This document shows positions 1-7,646 of a DNA stretch of 12,392 nt, piece by piece. The notes below the pieces were generated by a model that worked only from the letters and a program-made list of their open reading frames with translations, was not told the DNA's origin and searched no databases. Source of the stretch: Terfezia claveryi (Eukaryota; Ascomycota; Pezizomycetes; Pezizales; Pezizaceae). The stretch lies in contig WHUX01000736.1 of assembly GCA_015179025.1 (NCBI GenBank), positions 1-12,392 on the forward strand, given 5' to 3'. Position 1 is the stretch's first letter. Each line of letters begins with the position of its first letter. The translations under genes were made by a program, and so were the position numbers.

Positions 1-623
1 CCTCAAACTCTTCCTCTCCCTCCACGCTACTCTCATACTCTGACACCGTATCACCATTTCCTGATGGTCCATCTAGAGTGACTGGCATCATGCGGCAGAG
101 GAATTCTGCGTCATATCTGAGAGCCTGTCTCTCCTGGCTCACATCAATTTCATCATGATCAGCTAATCCTTCTTCCACATGTGCAGGAGTGTTCTCAGGG
201 TCTGGTTCTGTATATTTTGCATGTATCGAGTCCCAAGATTTCGTCAACATTAGCACTGTGATCATCTGGTGACCCATTCGGTTCCGGCGGTAAGGCAAAA
301 TATCTCGAGCACCACTGAATATACGCTCAACAGCCACAGATGTCAGTGGAATACTCAATATGTCCCTTGCCATTCGTGCTAGCGTCGGGTATTCAATGGC
401 ATGAACCTTCCACCAGGATAGGGGACACTGCCCATCTAGTATGGCCAGACCACTGGTTAAGTATCTCTTGACCTCCGGAATATTCTCTGATTTGGTCACT
501 GTCCGCTCTTGTAGTCGACGCATGATGTAGGATTGCTCTGAATCGTCGAGGCGACTCTTCTGAGCCTGGGGCTCCGGTGCGTACCTGGCGTAGTTGATAT
601 CAAAATATTCCTCAAACTGTACT
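1..623 (-). CDS. Intact C-terminal exon of the hAT transposase (dimerisation domain), partial at window edge
   Basis: This minus-strand exon is open for all of its roughly 207 codons and continues past the left edge. It holds the hAT C-terminal dimerisation region: WWKVHAIEYPTLARMARDIL, then SIPLTSVAVERIFSGARDIL, then PYRRNRMGHQMITVLMLTKS. In hAT enzymes this hydrophobic block drives multimerisation and is the best conserved part of the protein. The tail is acidic (ENTPAHVEEG, SEYESSVEGEEEFE). The exon starts just after a TACTTAG acceptor at 624-625, and joining it to the exon ending at 757 keeps the frame (YYQ then VQFEEYFDINYA). It is the only part of the transposase without a stop or frameshift, in contrast to the exons upstream. 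Confidence 0.88.
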
Positions 624-756
624 CTAAGTACCCAATAAGGTCAGATTCTCATTCATTTCATAATGTCACGGATATCTGTTGTCACGGATGCATCTGTTGT
701 CACGGATGCATCTGTTGTCAAATGTACTCCATAACGTTCGTAGAATTGATACTTAC
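624..756 (-). other. Intron in the hAT transposase, filled by a TGTCACGGA minisatellite
   Basis: The donor GTAAGT is at 751-756, a CTGAC branch-like site lies near 638-643, and the acceptor TACTTAG ends at 624 (all minus strand). Removing the 133 nt joins two hAT-coding exons in one frame, and without removal the frame ends at a TAA in the donor. About 56 of the 133 nt are minisatellite (664-719). Confidence 0.8.
664..719. repeat. 18-bp minisatellite, TGTCACGGA core, intronic
   Basis: Two 18-bp units GTCACGGATGCATCTGTT (681-698, 699-716) follow a 16-bp variant (665-680). The tract lies wholly inside the intron at 624-756. Confidence 0.93.
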
Positions 757-1377
757 TGGTAATATTCTGTGTATGGTATGCAGTCAACAGCCTCCTGATT
801 CATGGTAGGATCCTGTACCGAGACATTTCCCCAATCCGCGTACAAGGATAACTTCTTAGATGGATCCAGGATAGTCGCTAGATTGTAGATGAGTGATTGT
901 TTTTCCGTTTCGAATAATACTTCTGCAATATGAGGTGACAGCCTTTCGTTGCGCACAAAAATCCTGGTGCCCATCGCGTGGCTGGAAGTTTGCGTATACG
1001 TTTGCGTTGTTTTTCGATGTGGTCGAAAATGTCGTTGTAGATGAATAACGCGTTGTGTATAGTCGCATGCTGGCCTGTGGAAATAGCATGTGTATAATCA
1101 GAGAGCAGTTTTAGAAAAATTATAGCCTCCTAAACTTGGGCCATTCTTTTTTACTCAGCCATAATAGGCTATACTTTCCTTCAGTTATAGTCAGACTGAT
1201 CCATTGTTCAATATATGACTGTAGTCCCAATGCTTACATAAGCATATCAAAGGTGGAGTTCCACTGAGTTCTGACATCCTATATGAGGCCCATTGGCACG
1301 GGAGTGTCATTTTGGAGTTCTTTGAATTGTGCCAACCGTTGAGGACTAGCCACTATAGCTTTACACAGCTCCCGAAC

Positions 1378-1505
1378 CTGGAAAACTGTTAGCACATGGG
1401 ATTGGAGGATAGGATTCCATGACATTGTGGAATTCCGTGACATTGTGTAATTCCGTGACATGTGGAATTCTGTGACGGGGTTATTGCAGAGCAAATATGA
1501 CTAAC
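1378..1505 (-). other. Second intron in the hAT transposase, also filled by a TGTCACGGA-type minisatellite
   Basis: On the minus strand the donor GTTAGT is at 1500-1505, a textbook branch site GCTAAC at 1388-1393, and the acceptor TTTTCCAG ends at 1378. Splicing joins TFVRSVCK to VRELCKAIVASPQRL in one frame. About half of the 128 nt is minisatellite (1414-1480). Confidence 0.8.
1414..1480. repeat. 18-bp minisatellite ATTCCGTGACATTGTGGA, intronic
   Basis: Units start at 1414, 1432, 1450 and 1467, with lengths 18, 18, 17 and 14 (the last truncated). All contain ATTCCRTGACAT or a one-base variant. On the hAT sense strand this reads TGTCACGGAAT, the same core as at 664-719 with a different spacer. 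Confidence 0.92.
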
Positions 1506-2690
1506 CTTGCATACTGATCGCACAAATGTACCTGTCGCATACCCTTGCAGTGCTTTGATTGAAGTCTCCATTTGAGGAGCGGATGAGATAGTGTCATCAT
1601 TATCTGGGCTTGACTTAAGTTCTTTCATAAACTGGTTGCTCACCAATGCAATAACATGTGCAAGGCAGGGAAGTCTATATTGCTCCGCATTCCACTTTGG
1701 ACAGAATACATTTGCCTGTAAATGCTTGGCCAGTGCTATGTTGACACTAGCATTGTCTGAGGCAATAGCTAAGACCCGGCTAGTGATACCAAGTCCCAGA
1801 TTATTTGGCTTAGCTTATTGGCCAGTTGTACTGTATTATGAGATTCCCCTCCAAGGAATTGGAATCTGATAGTATGTTGACGCACTTGCCATTCTTTGTC
1901 TATGTAGTGGAGTGTTGTACCCATAAATGCTAATTTATTAGGTGAGGTCCAACAGTCAGTGGCGAGGTGAAGCAATGTATCATCTGGAAGGCTTTTCTTG
2001 AGCTTCCTTGAATTTCCGCTGCATAATAATGTATACTATGCCGAAGTGTAGTTGCACTGGGGATATTTATTCGAGGCCTGAGAAGGTTTAGAGGTGGTGG
2101 AATTGTGGATGCTGATTGTCCGGAAAGGTAGGTTGGATGCAATGACCGTTTTCATCAGTTCATGTTGAAATACATCATCACTAAATTGAGGAACTTGTAT
2201 AGCAGTAGTAGTTGCAGCCTACAGATAATATCAGTCTGCGTATTCTGCATTGGTATGGATTATATAATTACCCTCACAAAATGTTGGCAATATCCTCCTT
2301 CTTTCCCAGTTGCGGCGCGGCATCTCCCAGAGCTCAGGTGTGATTTCATGTATGTCATACCCAAGTTGAATGCACTCGGTACTGTAAGAACTGTTGCAAC
2401 CCAAGCAATATATGAAAGGTTCTCCACTACTGACCTTTACGCCTTGACCGAATTGAGCCCAGTGCATTGCCGTTCGCAGTTTGGAATCCCATCGTGGTGG
2501 CTAATATTGTTTCATTCAGCATGTCCTTGGCAAGATTGTCACAGAATTTGCCGCCCATTGGTCGTCTCCCACCATTCTGTGAAACAGATAGACTTCTGGC
2601 CTCCCACTTGAACACAGTATCCCCTAGAATCCTAGTGAGGGACGAATCTATCGCAAATGAAGGGACCAGGACGTTTAGAGAGATAGACAA

Positions 2691-3042
2691 TTAGTAAAAG
2701 GGGTTGGCGGTTGATACTTTCAGGCTGTTGTAGTTGGTGGACTGGTCAAGCAATACATTAGGGAATTGAATATATTTATTAACTTCCTAGGATAGAGGGG
2801 ACAGTATCATGGACATCTGTCATGGAAAACTACTTCTGTTATGGAAATCCACTACTGTCACGGAAAACCACTTCTGTCATGGAAAACCACTTCTGTCATG
2901 GAAAACCACTTCTGTCACAGAAAAGTGGGTGGCTTCGAGAGGTGCATATCCAATGCCATAGGTACTTGTAGTGCCTCTTTAATTCAAAAACTCAACGTTG
3001 TATACAAAGTTACACAAGTAAGGATATAGTAGGAAAGAAATA
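2691..3042. other. Non-coding gap holding a 19-bp minisatellite
   Basis: I see no coding region here. The first 110 bases are AT-rich with no recognisable hAT terminal repeat. The rest is the minisatellite at 2805-2930 and a short unique stretch leading to the end of the next gene remnant. Confidence 0.6.
2805..2930. repeat. 19-bp minisatellite CTTCTGTCATGGAAAACCA
   Basis: About six units spaced near 19 bp carry the core CTGTCATGGAAAA, with one unit reading CTGTCACGGAAAA. The TGTCAYGGA core matches the intronic tracts but the spacer (AACCACTT) is new. A short open frame across it (2841-3029) is a product of the repeat. Confidence 0.9.
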
Positions 3043-3157
3043 TTAGTTATTAGCTGACTCTTGCGCATCTACTACACACCAAACCCAATTCCAATCCAAA
3101 GGCGCAATCCTCCACATAGGCCAATGCGTACTCCAATCATTATTTTCCAATGCTTCT

Positions 3158-3199
3158 GAGGCTTTTGAGGCTTCTGATGCTTCTGACGCTTCTGAAGCT
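3158..3199 (-). repeat. 9-bp coding repeat (Glu-Ala-Ser)
   Basis: Plus-strand units of the form CTTCTGANG repeat about every 9 bp. In the minus frame that ends at 3043 they read QASEASEASEASKASEA, so they sit in the C-terminal region of the gene remnant. Confidence 0.75.
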
Positions 3200-3637
3200 T
3201 GTAAGCTTTCCAAACTAGAAGACGACCCCTGAGCTCGCTTGGAGAGTCAAAGCTTTCACTATTGGTTGAGCAGGATGCACCTGAGGAACCACTATACTCC
3301 AAATCCACTGCATACTCTTCAACATTGTCCGCAATCATATCTACTTCCATGTCCATATCGCTCTTACTAGATGTGGGAGTGTTCTATTGTAGTAAAGAGC
3401 ATGTCCAAGTCCAGTCAGGTATTGCATAGAAGTTGATAATCTCTGGATGTCTACATGGAGGTAGTCTGATATTGTGATTAGATGCAACATCAAGAACATG
3501 CCTTCAAGAAGGTAGAAGCGAGATGCGCTCTCCACAACATTATACTATTATTCTGGGCAATGGGTGCCATAGTTGGGTACAAATACATGACGTTGAGACA
3601 CTAAGGCGTCTGGTATTCGATGGGTCTCCAAAAGCAC

Positions 3638-3690
3638 CTAGAATAAGGTAAGTTATAGCTCAGATGTTATTCGGCCCAGTGTCAACTTAC
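3638..3690 (-). other. Intron in the unclassified gene remnant
   Basis: The donor GTAAGT is at 3685-3690 and the acceptor TTATTCTAG ends at 3638 (minus strand), giving 53 nt. Splicing joins FLS to VLLETHRIPD at a codon boundary. This intron carries no minisatellite. Confidence 0.72.
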
Positions 3691-4119
3691 AGATAGAAAT
3701 TAACAATTTTTGCATAAACTCCAGGATAATGCACCCATGCCATTAGTAGTTGGTCGGCAGAGAGTCAGGTAAAAGTTGAAAAGAGTAACCCACAATAAAT
3801 CGTAAAGAGTGTAGTCATCTAGGTAAAATAGATCCCAAGTAGACGTGGCTCTAGGGTATAAGTGGTACCAACCTATCCAGATCAGCTTAAGGAGTACTTG
3901 GGCTGCTACTCGAGACTTAATCCTGCTTGGGTCGAATCATTCTATAACCAACAGCGTAGCCTCAAATTTTACCAATTCACTACTACTTAGGCTCAGGAAA
4001 TTTTGTAGTCTATTGTCCTGCTCCCACAAAACTCTCAAGCATTTAAACAACTCTTTATCATCCGGGTTGTAATAGTTCTCCACTATATTGTTAGGCTAAT
4101 ATGAAATAGCAATACCTAC

Positions 4120-4190
4120 ATGCTATATATATATATAGTTTTATTTATTTATTTTATTTTTTATTTTTTATTTTTAAAAAAGAAAAAACT
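4120..4190. repeat. AT-rich simple sequence: (TA)n followed by (TTTA)n/(T)n
   Basis: An ATATATATATA run is followed by TTTATTTATTTATTT and T/A runs. It sits between two exons of the unclassified gene remnant and may be intronic. Confidence 0.85.
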
Positions 4191-4284
4191 CGTTGCTCAT
4201 ATTCAATAACTATTGCCTATTCTAGGAATTATCTGGATATTGTAATACCGTATCTACTGGCGAATAACGATCTTTGTCAGTTCT

Positions 4285-4832
4285 CTAACTTTCGCTGCAG
4301 ACATCATTAGGGGTTGTCAAATCCCAACCTGGTTCATGCACAAGGTCTGAAATTGTCATACCTTGGTATTTGGCAACCACTCTTATTGGCCAATTCAATA
4401 GTGGCATAATTTCAAGTTCAAGTTCATTGAACCAGACAAAATCGTCTGGTTTCTTGGTTTCTGGCCTAGGAACCTAGTTCACAAACACACCAGCACATAA
4501 TACTGCTCATATGGTATACACAATGCTTAACACAACGTACAATACAACTAGCAGAAACATGGCAATGAGGAAGGCTTAGAAGGATATGAAAGCTATGCCT
4601 CTAGGATATCAATAATAATGTCATACCTACTAGTACTGGTATAATGGGAAATATACCGGTATACAGCAATGATATCTCGTGCTTCTAGAAGATCTTGAAT
4701 ATGCTTTGCATTAGATTCTTCCTCTATTTTATCTTCTGCTTTATCTGATGCTAGTAAATACAAACATGCTGCAATTTCAAGTGCAGCATCGATATCGTGC
4801 AGAACTTGAGCTCTTTCTGACGTTCACAGCAT
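4285..4832 (-). pseudogene. N-terminal transposase-like fragment inside the TIR element (possibly PIF/Harbinger)
   Basis: Exon 1 (4832-4627) reads from an ATG through one early TGA (4824-4826) into an open stretch: SERAQVLHDIDAALEIAACL, YLLASDKAEDKIEEE, then LLEARDIIAVYRYISHYT. A donor GTATGA (4621-4626) and an acceptor CCTAG ending at 4466 give an in-frame join to RPETKKPDDFVWFNELELEI and VAKYQGMTISDLVHEPGWDL, ending at a stop at 4285-4287 just outside the element. From memory, fungal Harbinger-type DDE proteins begin with a similar acidic helix followed by an RYL/PKT-like segment, but I could not check this. No DDE catalytic core is present, so it is a fragment whose last coding bases are the element's own terminal repeat. 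The reading-frame evidence is good and the family is tentative. Confidence 0.5.
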
Positions 4833-4989
4833 GTGTGTTTATAGATATTGGTTGTGTATGATGCTTTGGTCCATAGCAACAAACCTGGTTTATGAACGTG
4901 AGGTAATCAAATCCCTCGGCCTATTTTAGTTAGCTTGTAGCTTGCACTAAAAATCTGGTGTATAAACAGGTTGGGATTTGACAACCCCT
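4309..4989. mobile_element. 681-bp terminal-inverted-repeat DNA element (non-autonomous or truncated)
   Basis: The ends are perfect inverted repeats of 23 bp: AGGGGTTGTCAAATCCCAAC plus CTG at 4309, and its reverse complement ending at 4989. Weaker identity extends to about 40 bp and differs mainly by C/T and G/A. Both flanks carry ATT (4306-4308 and 4990-4992; ATCATT against ATTATT over six bases), a likely target duplication. If the ends are instead placed at GGGG/CCCC, the flanks are TA/TA. Removing the element and one duplicate joins two open minus-strand coding stretches in frame, which supports a real insertion. A 3-bp AT-rich duplication would suit PIF/Harbinger and TA would suit Tc1/mariner. 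The internal protein fragment leans to Harbinger, but this is not settled. Confidence 0.82.
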
Positions 4990-5129
4990 ATTATTAGCAA
5001 GTCAGTGAGTACGTTAACACCATCTGTTTTGCACTTGGATATCACCTTTACTGCATAAGCTCGGCCTATATCTTTAAACTGACAAGGATCATTGTTCACC
5101 AGAGGAGGCGGTATCCTGTTTACGTACCT

Positions 5130-5423
5130 CTTTATTCTACTTTAGATTGGTAATACTAGTTACTCAGTAGCTTTATTTCAATCTAGCCTACATACCCAGT
5201 AGTGTGCTAAGATCTGGTGGCTAATGCTGCTTAGCTTCTAAAATCTATACCTGTTGGGTGAAGTTGCTTAGTTAAGCCTCAACAGAAACACTAAGTATGC
5301 CACCTAATTTGAAATTACGCTACCAAATAACTAGAGCTCTACGGTATATAACCATATTCAGTAATGCTACAAAATACCTATGCCTGCTTAGATAACCACT
5401 AGTACTAAACTGCTTAGCAGTGA
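5130..5423. other. AT-rich stretch with no recognisable gene
   Basis: Stops are frequent in all frames. GCTTAG-like words recur (near 5230, 5268 and 5386). It may be an intron or 5' flank of the minus-strand gene remnant. I see nothing else supportable. Confidence 0.5.
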
Positions 5424-5805
5424 CCAGTCCATGACAAGTCAACTAGTCTGTGACAAGTCAACTAGTCCATAACAAGTCAACTAGTCCATGACAATCAATA
5501 GTCTGGTTGGCACAACACCCTCCTCACAAGTCAACCTCTGATCGAGACTAACAAGTCAACTAGTCCTGACAACTACGAGGGGTAGTGCAACCAGACTAGT
5601 CAACTAGTACGTACCAACACAATCACTCAGTGATAAGTCCGTGACAAGAGATCAGTCTGTGACAAGTCAAGTGCCAACCGACTAACAAGTCAACGAGTAC
5701 GTGACAAGACAATCCAATCCGTGACAAGACAGTCAATCCGTGACAAGACAACAAAGTGATAAGTCAACTAGTCCGTGACAAGACAACCAATCCATACAAG
5801 ACAAC
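5424..5805. repeat. Degenerate 14-21 bp minisatellite, TCCGTGACAAGTCAACTAG type
   Basis: About 20 scattered units contain TCCGTGACAAG or variants (TCCATGACAAG, TCTGTGACAAG, TCCATAACAAG), with AACTAG or ACAACCAA spacers. It shares the TCCGTGACA core with the other tracts but is longer and more eroded. A 100-bp palindromic element sits inside it (5499-5598). Confidence 0.88.
5499..5598. mobile_element. 100-bp TA-flanked palindromic element (MITE-like)
   Basis: The left end TAGTCTGGTTGGCAC (5499-5513) and the right end GTGCAACCAGACTA (5585-5598) are inverted repeats with one gap. Similarity continues inward (ACACCCTC against TACCCCTC). The outer TA on each side could be a target duplication. 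The interior still holds GACAAGTCAAC-type minisatellite units. A third, unpaired copy of the end lies at 9263. Confidence 0.5.
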
Positions 5806-5846
5806 CAACTAACCGCCAGGTGATTCCAACCATATCAAACTCCCAA

Positions 5847-6151
5847 TCATGTAGAAGATACCTCCACATGTAATGACCAGCCACATACCGATCGGGTATT
5901 GGCTTTTTTTCTTCGCTCTAAGTTGCATAGTCTTATCTGTTTCTGAGACTCCTTTACTTTAGCAATAGAGACATCAAGGGGCTGGAGGGTGGACCATAGC
6001 CAGATAGTGGCCATAGCAATGGTAGATAAAATCCGCATGTCCTCACTGCTCCTTCAACTACAGTAATCCTCATCCTCAAGATCTCACATACCGAACAACA
6101 CCATGCATACCAACTCGAGCACAGGAATCCCAGAGCAAAGCATGGCCCCAA
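5847..6151 (-). pseudogene. Possible decayed minus-strand coding stretch, unclassified
   Basis: A minus frame from 6038 to 5847 reads MRILSTIAMATIWLWSTLQP, then LDVSIAKVKESQKQIRLCNL and a basic segment, ending at a stop. Upstream in the same frame an acidic stretch with two stops (M*DLEDEDYCS*RSSED) would fit decay. I recognise no family, and the LQPLDVS string alone does not establish a pogo/Fot1 DDE domain. Confidence 0.25.
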
Positions 6152-6304
6152 GGTATGAACTTCTCATACTTAGTTTCTTGCCCAATATCATCGTTTTGCA
6201 GTTATCCCGCGTAATCTTGGTATTTGCGATTCTGGGCTTAATGGGCTTGCCCAATTGACCGGTTGCACTGGATAGATTCTGATCGTATTTTCATTACTTC
6301 CTAG

Positions 6305-7001
6305 GGACTGAGCTTTTGGAAGCCATAGGCAACTGCACATGCCAAAAGCACCGCGGCTTGTAGTAGTAGAAAATAGTTAAGGCTCCAGTGGACAGAAATA
6401 GGCGCTATAGCGGTAGGTGGGCACATCACTTGAAAACAACAGGACCTTGTTATAAGCCTGCGGCTAATCCGAATTTTACTCTAGTGATCTTAGGAACCGA
6501 TATCTGGCGCTACCAGTCTCGCAGGCCAGTAGAAGTCCCTGCCACCCCAAGCGAAGCACCTACAGATGGTGAGGAAGTTGAAGACGATTTTCCTAGCGAG
6601 CAGCCGGAGAACAAGGAGAATGAGAAGCCCGTCCCAAGCACGCAATATGAAGTATCCCAATTTATTACATCTGCTTCTGCCTTCCAAGAACGTCCTATGA
6701 TTTTAGACCCCACCCCTTCTGGTTTCTCTCCAGTGAAGCCCCGATCCCCATTGCGAGTAGTAAGTCATTTGCCTGATGAGGATGGGATGAGGTTGCTCCC
6801 CTCAGGACTATGGACGCTAAACAGCGGCTCCTCCACAAGCAACGAAGGGCTCGCGATCGGAAGCGGAGGGAAAAAAGGAGGGCAGGTCTAGGTAGACAGC
6901 CTGAGATGGTCAGCTCAATGGAAGGGCATCTTATCGGGCCTGGCTGTTCAAATATCCATATTGCCCATATTGGCCCTATAACCATGAATTTTAAGAAATA
7001 A
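6305..7001 (+). pseudogene. Unclassified gene remnant: C-x-C start, Pro/acidic middle, basic tail
   Basis: I do not recognise the family. After an ACTTCCTAG acceptor (6303-6304) the frame reads TELLEAIGNCTCQKHRGL, then three consecutive TAG codons (6361-6369), then KIVKAPVDRNRRYSGRWAHH. It stays open for about 130 codons: a Pro/Glu-rich segment (PATPSEAPTDGEEVEDDFPS, EQPENKENEKPVPSTQYEVS) and a Ser/Pro segment (SPVKPRSPLRV). Near 6760 the coding trace moves to another frame, either by an indel or by a 32-nt GTAAGT...GATGAG segment that looks too short for an intron. It then continues with a strongly basic, probably nuclear-targeting stretch (RLLHKQRRARDRKRREKRRA) and ends MNFKK at 6999-7001. 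The 5' end is not resolved. The composition suggests a nuclear protein. Confidence 0.55.
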
Positions 7002-7005
7002 TAAA
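7000..7005 (+). promoter_or_regulatory. Candidate polyadenylation signal AATAAA
   Basis: AATAAA overlaps and follows the stop codon of the plus-strand gene remnant ending at 7001. The position is a little close to the stop, so this is only a candidate. Confidence 0.35.
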
Positions 7006-7333
7006 TCTAGTTTATTTGGAATGCATCTATGAGCTTAGTGATACATGCTCACTTAGTAGTAATACAAGTCACATTTTCCTTTTTCGGTTCGTGACATCCA
7101 AGTTTGCTTGTAGTCTTGATCGTTTGCTTGCATACAAAGAATGAATGCATGCCTTTGTTCAATTTCCCCCTTTGTTCAATTTGCCCCTTTGTTCACTTCA
7201 ACTCGCCGTAACTTGTGAGGCATCTGAGAATCTCATTCATTTCTCACAACAAACATTGACAGTTCAACCACATAAATTGTGCTCACGATAATTCAGGGGT
7301 AAGTGCTTTAAGTTCTGTAACCGGAGACCAGCT
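7002..7333. other. Intergenic region with a short 17-bp tandem repeat
   Basis: No gene is seen between the two plus-strand remnants. It holds CTTTGTTCAATTTCCCC-type units at 7153-7169 and 7170-7186 and a partial third from 7187. The pyrimidine-rich repeat ends about 130 bp before the next candidate start codon (7334), so it could be promoter-proximal. Confidence 0.55.
7153..7200 (+). repeat. 17-bp direct repeat, 2.5 copies
   Basis: CTTTGTTCAATTTCCCC (7153-7169) is followed without a gap by CTTTGTTCAATTTGCCC (7170-7186) and a partial CTTTGTTCACTT. Confidence 0.88.
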
Positions 7334-7548
7334 ATGCAAGTCGCGGGTGGAAAGATTACTGACGGAGACATCACAGACATTTTAACCCACATAACTTGGC
7401 CTCAGAATATTCAAAGGTTGTGTCCTTGCGGGTTGCCTGAATTGGAAAGATAGTGTAATTTGCTGAATTGTAGAAGTCTCACGCTGCGTCAGTATAATAC
7501 CCACTATTGGCTATCGCCAGCGCCGGTTAGAAGGCCTCATTTCTGCAG

Positions 7549-7646
7549 GTATGTGCTCCAAGGTCGTGCGTGATCCAAAGTGCTCCAAGGGCTGTGTCAC
7601 GGACGGTGTCACGATGGTGTCACGGACGGTGTCACGAGGTGTCCAG
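7549..7646 (+). other. Intron with a TGTCACGGA minisatellite in the 7334-9037 gene remnant
   Basis: The donor GTATGT is at 7549-7554 and the acceptor GTCCAG ends at 7646. Splicing joins VRRPHFC-R to TSIDLTRKRV across a split codon and keeps one frame. Over half of the 98 nt is the 12-bp repeat at 7593-7644. No clear CTAAC branch site is visible. Confidence 0.62.
7593..7644 (+). repeat. 12-bp minisatellite GGTGTCACGGAC, intronic
   Basis: Four GTGTCACG units at 11-12 bp spacing: full GGTGTCACGGAC copies alternate with GGTGTCACGAT/GAG variants, and the tract is trailed by GTGTCC. Confidence 0.92.

Larger units (their letters stand above)
1..2690 (-). pseudogene. hAT-family transposase, decayed, with two introns
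   Basis: This is a cut-and-paste DNA transposase of the hAT superfamily, read on the minus strand and running off the left edge. From N to C terminus the visible pieces are: a possible BED-like zinc-finger start with a CLGC pair (about 2400-2430); DCWTSPNKLAFMG, which holds the first catalytic Asp (about 1920-1957); SDNASVN (about 1740-1760); LPCLAHVIAL (about 1644-1673); VRTQWNSTFDML (about 1235-1275); YNDIFDHIEKQRKR (about 1000-1045); YNLATILDPSKK (about 855-890); and the C-terminal dimerisation exon. These segments lie in different frames. Shifts fall near 2000, 1787, 1110 (a T run) and 925, and stops near 1282, 1228 and 1118 can be read as former Gln codons. Two introns, 1378-1505 and 624-756, splice in frame. 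It is not functional as it stands. The 5' end is uncertain: 2690 is the first Met of the most upstream open stretch. The family call is secure. Confidence 0.88.
3043..5129 (-). pseudogene. Unclassified multi-exon gene remnant, interrupted by a mobile element
   Basis: I do not recognise the family. Minus-strand pieces in order are: 5129-4990 (YVNRIPPPLVNNDPCQFKDI then GRAYAVKVISKCKTDGVN); a 0.68-kb insertion; 4308-4256 (MMSAAKVRELTKIVIRQ); an AT-rich gap; a 135-codon exon at 4095-3691 (for example FDPSRIKSRVAAQVLLKLIW and WYHLYPRATSTWDLFYLDDY); an intron at 3638-3690; and an exon from 3637 (VLLETHRIPDALVSQRHVFV, HLITISDYLHVDIQRLSTSM, TGLGHALYYN). A frame change near 3350 leads to an acidic/Ser-rich stretch (DMDMEVDMIADNVEEYAVDL), a Glu-Ala-Ser repeat, and a Trp-rich end (DWSTHWPMWRIAPLDWNWVW) stopping at 3043-3045. 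Stops at 3545-3550 (TAA TAG), one near 3707 and one near 3942 break it. No catalytic motif is evident; it could be a host gene or part of a transposon. Confidence 0.6.

Noticed and set aside
1131..1300. A third hAT intron ending at the CCACAG near 1080
   Set aside because: The sequence before it is coding in another frame (LSDYTHAISTGQHATIHNAL), so the break is a frameshift in a T run, not an intron.
2162..2611. 149-residue plus-strand open frame
   Set aside because: It lies opposite the N-terminal part of the hAT transposase, whose minus-strand reading is supported by motifs and continuity.
3930..3950. tRNA B-box-like GGGTCGAATCATT
   Set aside because: No matching A box, acceptor stem or cloverleaf can be found, and the bases are part of a minus-strand exon.
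5424..5805. CRISPR-like array of short repeats and spacers
   Set aside because: Units are irregular, imperfect and largely lack unique spacers; introns and gene types are eukaryotic. It is a minisatellite. The same applies to 11352-11560.
5847..6038. Pogo/Fot1 DDE transposase based on LQPLDVS
   Set aside because: Only the short LQPLDV string fits; the surrounding residues lack the DDE motifs. Kept as an unclassified weak stretch.
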